Positions 7,385-16,074 of a stretch of 64,000 nucleotides of DNA are shown here, piece by piece (positions within the stretch are counted from its first letter, which is position 1; each line of letters opens with the position of its first letter). The notes beneath the pieces were generated by a model. It had not been told where the DNA came from. It saw nothing but the letters and a program-made list of their open reading frames with translations, and made no database searches. This stretch comes from Cryobacterium lactosi (GTDB taxonomy: Bacteria; Actinomycetota; Actinomycetes; Actinomycetales; Microbacteriaceae): NCBI RefSeq assembly GCF_004403945.1, contig NZ_SOHM01000040.1, positions 59,879 to 123,878 of the forward strand, in the 5' to 3' direction. The position numbers and the translations under genes are program-made.

Positions 7385-7964
7385 ATGTCCAGATTCACCC
7401 CATCTCGCCGGGCAGCACTGACACTGTTCGGCCTCCTGGCCGGAGCGCTGATCGTCGCGGCGACCCCCCCTATCGGCGAGCGCACACGACCAGGTGCTGT
7501 CCACGGCGCCAGCCTCACAAGAACATCTCGACGTCGCACCCACCGAGGTGAGCATGGTGTTCTCCGACGCCGTACTCGACCTCGGGGCCACGATCCTGAT
7601 CGTCGATACGGCCGGCACTGACTGGGCGGCGGGCGACGTGCGCATCGACGGGAGCTCGGTCAGTCAGGGCGTGACCGGTGACCTCGCCGACGGGCGCTAC
7701 CAGGTTCGGTGGCGCGTCGTCTCGGCGGACGGCCATCCGATCTCCGGCACGTTCGATTTCGCGCTCGGCGAGGTGAGCGCTGCCGTACCGGCCGCGTCGG
7801 CCTCACCTTCCTCGACGCCGGCACTCCAGGCAGCCACGGACTCCGACGCCGGCCGGAACGCCGTCACCGGCCCGCCATTCATCCTGATCGGACTCGGCGG
7901 CGCCGTCGCCGGGTTCCTCATCTTCGTCCTCATCCTCACTCTCAGAAAGAGACCCACCACATGA
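7385..7964 (+). pseudogene. CopC-domain exported protein (copy 2), frameshifted in a C7 tract
   Basis: ATG 7385 (GGAG about 7 bases upstream) opens a signal peptide, MSRFTPSRRAALTLFGLL, that runs into AATPP and then leaves frame. The mature domain continues in the +1 frame. Removing one C from the run of seven at 7464-7470 restores AATPLSASA followed by HDQVLSTAP, a perfect signal cleavage site and His1 ligand. The rest is intact: APTEVSMVFSD, SADGHPISGTFDF, a linker, and a C-terminal anchor ending RKRPTT. So either the gene is inactivated or phase-variable, or the base is a homopolymer sequencing error. A GTG at 7494 could start translation, but without a signal peptide. It overlaps the next gene by ATGA. 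Confidence 0.85.
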
Positions 7965-8521
7965 ACACAGCGTTCACCACCAAGACCAAGACCCTGCCCA
8001 CCATGCTGCTGCTGGCCGTGACCACGCTCTTCGCGGCCACCGGCTGCGCGGCGGCGGCCGAGCCGGCAACGCCCACCGCCAGCGCATCCGCCGCCGATTC
8101 GATCACCATCGAGGACGCCTGGGTCAAGGCGGCCGACGACGGCATGTCAGCGGCCTTCGGCACCCTCGAGAACACCGGCGACACCGACATCACAGTGGTC
8201 TCCGCCGAGTCCCCGGCCTCGACCATGATCGAGCTGCACGAGACCGTGGAGAACGACTCCGGTGACATGGTTATGCAAGCCAAGAAGGGCGGCTTCGTCA
8301 TTCCCGCCGGCGCATCCCTCGAGCTGGCCCCCGGCGGCAACCACATCATGTTGATGGGCCTCACCGCGCCGCTGGTCGCCGGGGATGACGCCACCTTCAC
8401 GCTCACCCTGTCCGACGGGTCCAGCTACGACTTCACCGCCCCGGCGAAGGACTACACCGGAGCGAACGAGACCTACGAAGGCGACATGGACATGGACATG
8501 GAATCGGACTCGGCGAACTGA
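7961..8521 (+). CDS. PCuAC copper chaperone lipoprotein
   Basis: 186 residues; ATG 7961 overlaps the preceding stop. The N-terminus is a lipoprotein signal with lipobox-like FAATGC. The mature domain starts SITIEDAWVKAADDG and contains the Cu(I) site of the PCuAC family: IELHETVENDSGDMVMQ, then GGNHIMLMGL (His...Met...His-x-Met). Spacing between the first His and Met differs slightly from the canonical motif. The C-terminus ends in GDMDMDMES, a small Met/Asp cluster that may add a further metal site. The family delivers Cu(I) to the Cu-A centre of cytochrome c oxidase; here it sits with CopC-like, YcnI-like and DyP genes, in a likely operon, with a one-base overlap to the next start (TGATG). 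Confidence 0.9.
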   Translation: MNTAFTTKTKTLPTMLLLAVTTLFAATGCAAAAEPATPTASASAADSITIEDAWVKAADDGMSAAFGTLENTGDTDITVVSAESPASTMIELHETVENDSGDMVMQAKKGGFVIPAGASLELAPGGNHIMLMGLTAPLVAGDDATFTLTLSDGSSYDFTAPAKDYTGANETYEGDMDMDMESDSAN

Positions 8522-9744
8522 TGCGCAACGATCAGCACCCCGCTGATCGTCGGGTCAGCCGGCGGCACCTGCTCCTGGGTGGTGCCGCCGCCGGGCTCGG
8601 CGCGGCCGCCTCGGTCGGTGTCGCGGCCGCGGTCACCCAAACCGGCGGCCAGTCACCGGCCGCCGCCGTCGACCTCAACGGAAGTCGCACAGTGCCGTTT
8701 TTCGGCGTGCACCAGGCCGGTATCGAGACAGTGCCGCAGGCGCAGGTGACCTACCTCGCCCTCGACCTGCACGACTCCGTCGACGCGGCCGCCGTGAAAC
8801 GGATGATGCGGATCCTCACCGGGGACGCCGCCCAGCTGACCCAGGGCGAGAGCGCATTGGCGGACTCCGAACCCGAACTCGCGCTCGTGCCGGCCCGGCT
8901 CACCGTCACCTTCGGGTTCGGGCCGGGCCTTGTCGCGCGCACTGCCCAGCCGGCACCGGGGTGGCTGCGACCGCTGCCGGCCTTCACCGTCGACCGCCTC
9001 GAGGATGCGTGGAGCGGCGGCGACCTGCTCATCCAGATCGCCGCCGACGACCAGCTCACGGTGGCTCACGCCACCCGGATGCTCCTGAAAGACACCAGGT
9101 CCTTCGCCAGCCTGCGCTGGACCCAGACGGGCTTTCGCCGGGCGCCGGGCTCGGAGAAGCCGGGCACCACGATGCGCAACCTCTTCGGTCAGGTCGACGG
9201 CACCGTCAACCTCATGCCGGGCAGCGCGGACTTCGAGAAGCTGGTCTGGGGTAGCTCGTCGCCGGCCTGGCTCGCCGGCGGCACCAGTCTGGTGCTCAGG
9301 CGCATAACGATGGACCTCGACAAGTGGGACAAGCTCGACCGCGGCGGACGGGAGTCCGCCGTCGGCCGCACCCTCGCCGTCGGCGCACCGCTGACGGGCA
9401 CGAAGGAATCCGACGAACCTGATTTCGCCGCCACCACGGCGATCGGTTTCCCGGTCATCCCCGAGTACTCGCACATCCGCCGCGCCCGCTCGGAGGACCC
9501 TGGCGAACGCATCTTCCGCCGCGGCTACAACTATGACGAGCCGCCGGCCGGCGGCTCGGTCTCCAACTCCGGGTTGCTCTTCGTGTCGTTCCAGGCGGAT
9601 GTCGATGCCCAGTTCGTGCCGATCCAGAAGCGCCTCGACGCCCTCGACCTGCTCAATGAGTGGATCACCCCGATCGGCTCCGCCGTCTTTGCCATCCCGC
9701 CCGGTTGCACCAGCTCCGGCTACATCGGCGACACCCTCATCTAA
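8521..9744 (+). CDS. Tat-exported DyP-type haem peroxidase (EfeB-like)
   Basis: 407 residues. A twin-arginine signal is clear at the start: SRRHLLLGGAAAGLG. Family hallmarks: FGQVDGTVN (the GxxDG distal motif, about residue 222), then the proximal haem His in PEYSHIRRA (about 318) and the distal Arg in ERIFRRGYNY. The length is normal for EfeB-type enzymes. EfeB usually travels with efeU and efeO in iron uptake; neither is present. Instead it follows copper genes and precedes a PepSY-TM protein. The enzyme should use hydrogen peroxide to oxidise substrates outside the membrane. A link to copper or redox protection is inferred from context. Confidence 0.92.
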   Translation: MRNDQHPADRRVSRRHLLLGGAAAGLGAAASVGVAAAVTQTGGQSPAAAVDLNGSRTVPFFGVHQAGIETVPQAQVTYLALDLHDSVDAAAVKRMMRILTGDAAQLTQGESALADSEPELALVPARLTVTFGFGPGLVARTAQPAPGWLRPLPAFTVDRLEDAWSGGDLLIQIAADDQLTVAHATRMLLKDTRSFASLRWTQTGFRRAPGSEKPGTTMRNLFGQVDGTVNLMPGSADFEKLVWGSSSPAWLAGGTSLVLRRITMDLDKWDKLDRGGRESAVGRTLAVGAPLTGTKESDEPDFAATTAIGFPVIPEYSHIRRARSEDPGERIFRRGYNYDEPPAGGSVSNSGLLFVSFQADVDAQFVPIQKRLDALDLLNEWITPIGSAVFAIPPGCTSSGYIGDTLI

Positions 9745-9771
9745 CCCTCTCCGCAACCCCAAGGACACCTG

Positions 9772-11205
9772 ATGACCACCATCCTCATCACCGAAGACAC
9801 TCCGCCGCCCACCCCGGACCAGCCGGGAACCCCGCCACGGAAGCAACCCTGGTTCGGGGCCTTCCTTCTGCGCCTGCACTTCTATGCGGGCATCCTGATC
9901 GGCCCGTTCATTCTCGTCGCCGCGCTCAGCGGCGCGCTCTACGCGGCCACGCCACAGCTCGAACAGGTGATCTACGCGCACGAACTGCGCGCGCCGGAGT
10001 CTGCCACCACCCTGCCCCTGGCCGACCAGATCGACGCTGCCCAGGCCGTGGTCGGCGACGAGGGTGCCCTCGTGGCCGTGCGCCCGGCACCGAACAACGG
10101 CGACACCACCCGGGTCATGTTCACCGGCGACGGGCTCGGCGAGAGCGAGACCCGCGCCATCTTCGTCGACCCCGCCACCGCAGAAGTCCGGGGCGACCTC
10201 ACCGCATACGGCACCAGCGGGGTCCTGCCGCTGCGCACCTGGATCGACCAGTTCCACCGCAATCTGCACCTGGGCGACATCGGCCGCCTCTACAGTGAAC
10301 TCGCCGCCAGCTGGCTCGGCGTGGTGGTTCTGGCGGGCGGGGCAATGTGGGTCATCCGCATCCGCAAGGTGCGGGCCAAGAAAGACCTGCTACGCCCCAA
10401 CAACTCAGTCCCCGGCTACCGGCGCCTGTTCAGCTGGCATGCCTCGACCGGCATATGGCTCCTGGTTGGCGCCCTGTTCCTTTCGGCCACTGGCATCACC
10501 TGGTCGCAGTACGCCGGAGCGAACGTGTCGGAGCTGCGTGCGGCCTTCAACCTCGGCACCCCGTCGATCTCGACGGACCTCGGCGAGGCGGCCGCCGCGC
10601 CCACCGATGAGCACGCGGGGCACGGCACCGCCTCGGCGTCCACGGCCGCCATCGAGCCGGCGACCTTCGACGCCGTCCTCGCCGTCTCCCAGACCGTGAA
10701 CGTGAACACCGGGTTGGTGGAGATCCGGCCGCCTGCCGCCGCGGGCCAGGCCTGGGTGGTGCAGGAGATCCAGCGCAGCTTCCCCACCGAGGTGGACTCG
10801 GTTGCCGTGGACGGTGCGACCCTCCAGGTCACCGACAGGGTCGACTTCGCCGACTTCAACCTGGCCGCCAAGCTCACCCGCTGGGGCATCGACACCCACA
10901 TGGGCACCATGTTCGGCCTGGCCAACCAGCTCGTTCTCCTGGCCACGGCCCTCGGCCTGGCCGCGATGGTGAGCTGGGGGTACCTGATGTGGTGGAAGCG
11001 TCGCCCCACCCGCGGCGGGGCGAAAATGGGCCGGCCCGCTCCGGCCGGCGCTCTCGCCGGTGCCCCCTGGTGGGGTGTGCTGGCGGTGATGGCCGGCGCA
11101 CTCGTGGTGGGCCTGTTCTTCCCGCTGGTGGGCATCAGCCTGCTGGTCTTCATCGTGGTCGACGCGGTGTTGAGCCTGCGCACTCCTCGGAGCACCCCGA
11201 ACTGA
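9772..11205 (+). CDS. PepSY-associated transmembrane protein
   Basis: 477 residues, AAGGACACCTG just before ATG 9772. TM1 contains the family-type His: LRLHFYAGILIGPFILVAALSGALYA. PepSY-like extracytoplasmic segments follow (LEQVIYAHELRAPES; VRPAPNNGDTTRVMFTGDG; FHRNLHLGDIGRLYSE). More TM helices occur at WLGVVVLAGGAMWVI, GIWLLVGALFLSATGITW, and a C-terminal cluster including LMWWKRRP. A short DEHAGHGTA segment may bind metal. PepSY-TM proteins are often found with siderophore, iron-reductase or redox genes. Here it ends the copper/DyP operon, so a role in transmembrane electron transfer or metal handling is plausible but not shown. Confidence 0.85.
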   Translation: MTTILITEDTPPPTPDQPGTPPRKQPWFGAFLLRLHFYAGILIGPFILVAALSGALYAATPQLEQVIYAHELRAPESATTLPLADQIDAAQAVVGDEGALVAVRPAPNNGDTTRVMFTGDGLGESETRAIFVDPATAEVRGDLTAYGTSGVLPLRTWIDQFHRNLHLGDIGRLYSELAASWLGVVVLAGGAMWVIRIRKVRAKKDLLRPNNSVPGYRRLFSWHASTGIWLLVGALFLSATGITWSQYAGANVSELRAAFNLGTPSISTDLGEAAAAPTDEHAGHGTASASTAAIEPATFDAVLAVSQTVNVNTGLVEIRPPAAAGQAWVVQEIQRSFPTEVDSVAVDGATLQVTDRVDFADFNLAAKLTRWGIDTHMGTMFGLANQLVLLATALGLAAMVSWGYLMWWKRRPTRGGAKMGRPAPAGALAGAPWWGVLAVMAGALVVGLFFPLVGISLLVFIVVDAVLSLRTPRSTPN

Positions 11206-11237
11206 CCCCAACCCCACCCAGCACCATCTCGCGCCCA

Positions 11238-11303
11238 TCTCGCGAAAGCGGCGCAACGGTCACCTCAGCGCACTGAGGCAACCACATCACCGCTTTCGCG
11301 AGA
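11238..11303. repeat. Palindromic repeat P1
   Basis: Perfect 14-bp terminal inverted repeats (TCTCGCGAAAGCGG and its complement) bracket a 38-bp core. The core contains CGGTCACCTC and GGCAACCA. A related element follows 8 bases later in reverse core orientation (P2). It lies between the PepSY-TM gene and recQ with no coding capacity. Confidence 0.8.
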
Positions 11304-11311
11304 GCGGCGTT

Positions 11312-11373
11312 CCGCGAAAGCGGTGCAATGGTTGCTTCCCCGTCGGGAGGTGACCACTTCACCGCTTTCGCGG
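11312..11373. repeat. Palindromic repeat P2 (inverted relative to P1)
   Basis: 14-bp terminal inverted repeats (CCGCGAAAGCGGTG and its complement) bracket a 34-bp core. Reverse-complementing P2 aligns its core with P1 (TGGTCACCTC and GCAACCA shared), so the two copies face each other. The remaining intergenic bases on either side up to recQ show nothing else that I recognise. Confidence 0.8.
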
Positions 11374-11449
11374 GTCGGACCGACCGCGGGTTCCGTCCAC
11401 AATTCCCGCCGAGCCCGGCGGGGTCGGCGGGCGCGGGTAGAGTTGGCGG

Positions 11450-13504
11450 GTGAGTTGGAACGCCGAGATACCGTGGGATCCTGACGAGTTCGAGCCACCG
11501 GACGACTTCGATGCCCCACCGCCCCCCGACCCTCACGGTCAGGGCGGCTCCGCTCTGCCCACCACCCGGCAGGGAGCATCCGCCCCCGCCGGTGCCGGCC
11601 CGGTCGACTTCGGCGACTACGCCCCGCCCGCCGGAGGCGCCACGTTGCTCGCCCCGCCGCCGCCCAAGCGCGCGACCGCCAAGTTCGCAACCGCCGCCGA
11701 GGCCCTGCACACCGTCTTCGGCTACGACTCGTTCCGTGGCGAGCAGGCGCAGATCATCGACCAGCTCATCGGCGGCGGCGACGCCGTCGTGCTGATGCCC
11801 ACCGGTGGCGGCAAGAGCCTCTGCTACCAGATCCCGTCGCTCGTTCGCGAGGGCACCGGCATCGTCATCTCCCCGCTGATCGCGCTCATGCAAGACCAGG
11901 TGGATGCGCTCACCCTCGTCGGCGTGCGCGCCGCGTTCCTCAATTCCAGCCAGGACTCCGCCGCGCGCAGCCAGGTCGAACGGGACTACCTCGCCGGCAA
12001 CCTCGACCTGCTCTACGTCGCCCCCGAGCGGCTGAGCAACGAGGCCACCAAACGGTTCCTCGATCGCGGCACCATCGCCCTGTTCGCCATCGACGAGGCG
12101 CACTGTGTCTCCCAGTGGGGCCACGACTTCCGCCCCGACTACCTCGCGCTATCCGAGCTCGCCGACCGCTGGCCCGACGTGCCGCGCATCGCGCTCACCG
12201 CCACGGCCACCGATGCCACCCACAAGGAACTCACCGAGCGCCTGCAGATGGGTGAAGCGCAGCACTTCGTCGCCAGCTTCGACCGGCCCAACATCCAGTA
12301 CCGCATCGTCGGCAAGAACGAGCCGCGCAAGCAGCTGCTCAGCTTCATCAAGACTGAGCACCCCACCGACGCCGGCATCGTCTACGCGCTCAGCCGCAAG
12401 ACCGTCGAGCAGACCGCGGAGTTCCTGCGCGCCAACGGCCTGAACGCCTACCCGTACCACGCGGGCCTCGACCAGGGTCTGCGCGCCCGCACGCAGTCCA
12501 GGTTCCTCCGCGAGGAGGGCGTCATCATCGTCGCCACCATCGCGTTCGGCATGGGCATCGACAAGCCGGATGTGCGCTTCGTCGCCCACATCGACCTGCC
12601 CAAGTCCGTGGAGGGCTACTACCAGGAGACCGGCCGCGCCGGCCGTGACGGGCTGCCGTCCACCGGATGGCTGGCCTACGGCCTGCAGGACGTCGTGCAG
12701 CAGCGTCGCATGATCGACGAGTCGCCCGGCGACCTGGCGCACCGGCGCAAGATGAGCGCCCACCTCGACGCCATGCTCGCCCTCTGCGAGACCGTGCACT
12801 GCCGCCGGGTCAACCTGCTGCGCTACTTCGGCCAGCCCAGCGAGCCCTGCGGCAACTGCGACACCTGCCTCACCCCGCCCGAGGCCTGGGATGGCACCGT
12901 GCCCGCCCAGAAGCTGCTCTCCACGATCGTGCGCCTGCTGCGCGAGCGCAACCAGCGTTTCGGCGCCGGCCAGCTCATCGACATCCTGCGCGGCAAGACC
13001 ACCCCGCGCACCACCCAGCACAGCCACGACCAGCTCGCCACCTGGGGCATCGGCTCCGATCTCACCGACCAGCAGTGGCGTGGTGTGGTGCGGCAGCTGC
13101 TCGCCCAGGGCTTCATCGCCACCTCCGGCGAATACGGCACCCTGATCCTCACCGAGGCGGCCGCCGAGGTGCTCGCCGGCAACCGTGCCGTGCAGCTGCG
13201 CAGCGAACCCGACCGGCCCGTCAAGCGCACCCCCGCCGCCCGCGCCGCCACCGCCAAGGCCGGCCTCGCCGAGCTCAGCCCCGAGCAGGAAACACTGTTC
13301 CAGGCCCTGCGCGCCTGGCGCAGCACCACCTCCCGAGAGCAGGGCGTTCCCGCCTATGTCGTCTTCGGCGATGCCACCCTGGTGGCCGTCGCGGCGGCGA
13401 AGCCGCGCACCCTGGCCGACCTCGACGGCATCACCGGTGTCGGCGCCAAGAAGCTCGAGTCCTACGGTGAGGCCCTGCTCGAGGTCGTCGCCGCGAACGC
13501 CTGA
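11450..13504 (+). CDS. recQ: RecQ-family ATP-dependent DNA helicase
   Basis: 684 residues from GTG 11450; no good Shine-Dalgarno is seen, and about 80 acidic/Pro-rich residues precede the core, so a later start is possible. Motifs in order: [10 protein letters not shown] (motif 0), [12 protein letters not shown] (Walker A, about 116), [18 protein letters not shown] (DEAH and aromatic loop, about 215), [25 protein letters not shown], and [12 protein letters not shown]. The zinc-binding subdomain is seen as C-x-x-x-x-C plus CGNCDTC (about 446-473). A winged-helix RQC domain follows, then a C-terminal HRDC domain (about 612-682, [14 protein letters not shown]). It unwinds DNA 3'-5' in recombination and repair. 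Monocistronic. Confidence 0.95.
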   Translation: MSWNAEIPWDPDEFEPPDDFDAPPPPDPHGQGGSALPTTRQGASAPAGAGPVDFGDYAPPAGGATLLAPPPPKRATAKFATAAEALHTVFGYDSFRGEQAQIIDQLIGGGDAVVLMPTGGGKSLCYQIPSLVREGTGIVISPLIALMQDQVDALTLVGVRAAFLNSSQDSAARSQVERDYLAGNLDLLYVAPERLSNEATKRFLDRGTIALFAIDEAHCVSQWGHDFRPDYLALSELADRWPDVPRIALTATATDATHKELTERLQMGEAQHFVASFDRPNIQYRIVGKNEPRKQLLSFIKTEHPTDAGIVYALSRKTVEQTAEFLRANGLNAYPYHAGLDQGLRARTQSRFLREEGVIIVATIAFGMGIDKPDVRFVAHIDLPKSVEGYYQETGRAGRDGLPSTGWLAYGLQDVVQQRRMIDESPGDLAHRRKMSAHLDAMLALCETVHCRRVNLLRYFGQPSEPCGNCDTCLTPPEAWDGTVPAQKLLSTIVRLLRERNQRFGAGQLIDILRGKTTPRTTQHSHDQLATWGIGSDLTDQQWRGVVRQLLAQGFIATSGEYGTLILTEAAAEVLAGNRAVQLRSEPDRPVKRTPAARAATAKAGLAELSPEQETLFQALRAWRSTTSREQGVPAYVVFGDATLVAVAAAKPRTLADLDGITGVGAKKLESYGEALLEVVAANA

Positions 13505-13791
13505 CCTGGCCCGATCGTCCGACTCGGGGTGTGTTTCTCAGGAGATAGTGAGTCTTCTGGGACACGATTCGCAAAAAGCATCCCCGTAATCTCACGATGT
13601 CCTGTGATGCTTCCGAGCGAGACTTTGTCGCCCATCGCAGGTGAACGCACCGTCGACTTGTAGAAGAGCTACAGTCCGAGGCCGCGGCGCCGCACCCGCC
13701 TTTGTAGCCCCGTCACGCACTATTTCCGTAGCAGAGCGGCTCGACCTAACGTGGTCGAACACTCCCCAGCCGCGCGTAGACGTAAGGACCA

Positions 13792-15888
13792 ATGATGGTT
13801 GACACTGCCCAGCGCCCCACTCCCCGGCCCGCAGCGGTCGACACCGATACCGGGCCCGTCCGGGTCGCGGGGGACCCGGATGCCCCGCGCATCGACCTGC
13901 CCGCACTGCAGCACACCCTGCTCGGCACCTGGGCCGACGTGCGCCTGAAGGCCCGCGAGCTCACCGCCCGTCCCGACCTGCAGCGCATCGAGGGCCAGTC
14001 CATGGCCGACCACCGCTTGCGGGTCCTGGGGCAACTCAAGATCCTCGCCGAGAACGGCCATGTGCATCGCGCATTCCCGAGCTCGCTGGGCGGCTCAGAC
14101 GACCACGGCGGCAACATCGCCGGCTTCGAGGAGCTCGTCACGGCCGACCCGAGCCTGCAGATCAAGGCCGGTGTGCAGTGGGGCCTCTTCGGCGCCGCGG
14201 TGCTGCATCTGGGCACCACCGTGCACCACGAGAAGTGGCTGCCCGGCATCATGACGCTCGACGTACCCGGTGTTTTCGCGATGACCGAGACCGGCCACGG
14301 GTCGGATGTCGCCGCCATCGGCACCACCGCGACCTACGACGTAGAGGCGGGCGACTTCGTTCTGCACACCCCGTTCCGGGCCGCCTGGAAGGACTACCTC
14401 GGCAACGCCGCCAACGATGGTATCGCCGCCGTGGTCTTCGCCCAGCTGATCAGCCTCGGCGTCAACCACGGCGTGCACGCCTTCTACGTTCCCCTTCGGG
14501 GCGAGTCCGGCGCCTTCCTGCCCGGCATCGGCGGCGAGGACGACGGCCTCAAGGGCGGTCTGAACGGCATCGACAACGGTCGGCTGCACTTCGACCAGGT
14601 GCGCGTCCCGCGCACCAACCTCCTCAACCGGTACGGCGATGTCGCCGCTGACGGCAGCTACACGAGCCCGATCGGCAGCCCCGGTCGGCGCTTCTTCACC
14701 ATGCTCGGCACCCTCGTGCAGGGCCGGGTGTCCCTCGACGGGGCCGCCACCCAAGCCTCAGCGCTCGCGCTCACCATCGCCATCCGTTATGGCAGCGAAC
14801 GCCGCCAGTTCACGGCCGGCAGCGACACCGATGAGGAGGTCATCCTCGACTACCAGCGGCACCAGCGCCGGCTCATCCCGCGTCTGGCCACCGCCTACGC
14901 GCAGACCTTCGCGCACGACGAGTTCCTGGTCAAGTTCGACCAGGTGTTCAGCGGCGCCGCGGCCACGGATGTCGACAGGCAGGACCTGGAGACCCTCGCG
15001 GCGGCGCTCAAACCGCTGTCCACCTGGAACGCCCTGGACACCCTCCAGGAGGCCCGCGAGGCCTGCGGCGGCGCCGGATTCCTCGCCGAGAACCGGCTGG
15101 TGGGCCTCCGCGCCGACCTGGACGTGTACGCCACCTTCGAGGGCGACAACAACGTGCTGCTGCAATTGGTGGCCAAGCGGCTGCTCACCGACTACAACCG
15201 CAAGTTCGCCGGCGCGGACGCCGGGGCCCTGGCGCGGTACGTCGTGCAGCAGACCGCCGGCCGGGCCTACCACGGTTCGGGCCTGCGACGCCTGGGCCAG
15301 TCGGTCGCCGACCTCGGCTCCACGGCCCGCAGCGTCGGGCAGCTGCGCGAGACAGCCACCCAGCGTGCCCTCCTCACCGACAGGGTCGAGACCATGATCG
15401 GCGGTATCGCCCAGTCGCTGCGAAACGCCAACAAGCTGCCCAAGAAGGAAGCGGCGGACCTGTTCAACTCGCACCAGAACGAGTTGATCGAGGCGGCCCG
15501 CGCCCACGCGGAGCTGCTGCAGTGGGAGGCATTCACCCGTGCGGTGGAAACCACCACGCACGTGGGCACCCGGCAGGTGCTCACCTGGCTGCGTGACCTG
15601 TTCGGGCTGCGGCTCATCGAGGAGCACGCGGCCTGGTACCTCATCAACGGGCGGCTCTCCGGCAAGCGGGCGCTGGCGGTCACCGCGTACATCGACCGCA
15701 TCATCGCCCGGCTGCGACCGCACGCGCTCGACCTCGTCAACGCGTTCGGCTACGCCCCCGAACACCTCCGGGCAGCTATCGCCACCGGCGCCGAGCGCGA
15801 ACGCCAGGTCGAGGCCCGCCAGTACTACCGCGACCAGCGCGCCGCCGGCAGCGCCCCCGTTCCCGAGAAGCCGGCCCGCCGCCCCTGA
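13792..15888 (+). CDS. Acyl-CoA oxidase / acyl-CoA dehydrogenase-like flavoprotein
   Basis: 698 residues; AAGGA at 13784-13788 serves ATG 13792 or the adjacent ATG 13795. Length and organisation match the peroxisomal-type acyl-CoA oxidase family, about 650-700 residues with an N-terminal extension and two C-terminal helical domains. Seen are VFAMTETGHGSDVAAIGTTATYD (FAD/substrate loop), the REACGGAGFLAENR segment (about 424), and the catalytic Glu in YATFEGDNNVLLQ (about 450). It should oxidise acyl-CoA to 2-enoyl-CoA with electron transfer to oxygen or an ETF-like acceptor. Monocistronic. The 287-base gap upstream shows no recognisable fatty-acid regulator site. Confidence 0.9.
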   Translation: MMVDTAQRPTPRPAAVDTDTGPVRVAGDPDAPRIDLPALQHTLLGTWADVRLKARELTARPDLQRIEGQSMADHRLRVLGQLKILAENGHVHRAFPSSLGGSDDHGGNIAGFEELVTADPSLQIKAGVQWGLFGAAVLHLGTTVHHEKWLPGIMTLDVPGVFAMTETGHGSDVAAIGTTATYDVEAGDFVLHTPFRAAWKDYLGNAANDGIAAVVFAQLISLGVNHGVHAFYVPLRGESGAFLPGIGGEDDGLKGGLNGIDNGRLHFDQVRVPRTNLLNRYGDVAADGSYTSPIGSPGRRFFTMLGTLVQGRVSLDGAATQASALALTIAIRYGSERRQFTAGSDTDEEVILDYQRHQRRLIPRLATAYAQTFAHDEFLVKFDQVFSGAAATDVDRQDLETLAAALKPLSTWNALDTLQEAREACGGAGFLAENRLVGLRADLDVYATFEGDNNVLLQLVAKRLLTDYNRKFAGADAGALARYVVQQTAGRAYHGSGLRRLGQSVADLGSTARSVGQLRETATQRALLTDRVETMIGGIAQSLRNANKLPKKEAADLFNSHQNELIEAARAHAELLQWEAFTRAVETTTHVGTRQVLTWLRDLFGLRLIEEHAAWYLINGRLSGKRALAVTAYIDRIIARLRPHALDLVNAFGYAPEHLRAAIATGAERERQVEARQYYRDQRAAGSAPVPEKPARRP

Positions 15889-15912
15889 CCCGTCTCGCGC
15901 CTGATTGTGTGC

Positions 15913-15939
15913 ACCCACCCCCTGGATTCTGGGGTGGGT
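15913..15939 (+). terminator. GC-rich hairpin after the acyl-CoA oxidase gene
   Basis: A perfect 9-bp stem ACCCACCCC (15913-15921) pairs with GGGGTGGGT (15931-15939) across a 9-base loop. It starts 24 bases past the stop. No T-run follows, so termination efficiency is uncertain. Confidence 0.5.
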
Positions 15940-16074
15940 CGGACGAGAGGATGAGGCCGGAAGCGGCAAAACCATCCGCTCGACGGATGCTGCGCCCAGC
16001 CGGTGCCTCTACTCTCGTCTGTGGGGGACGATGCGGCATGCATCTTTCCCGCAGACGATGGGAAGAGGAACCGG

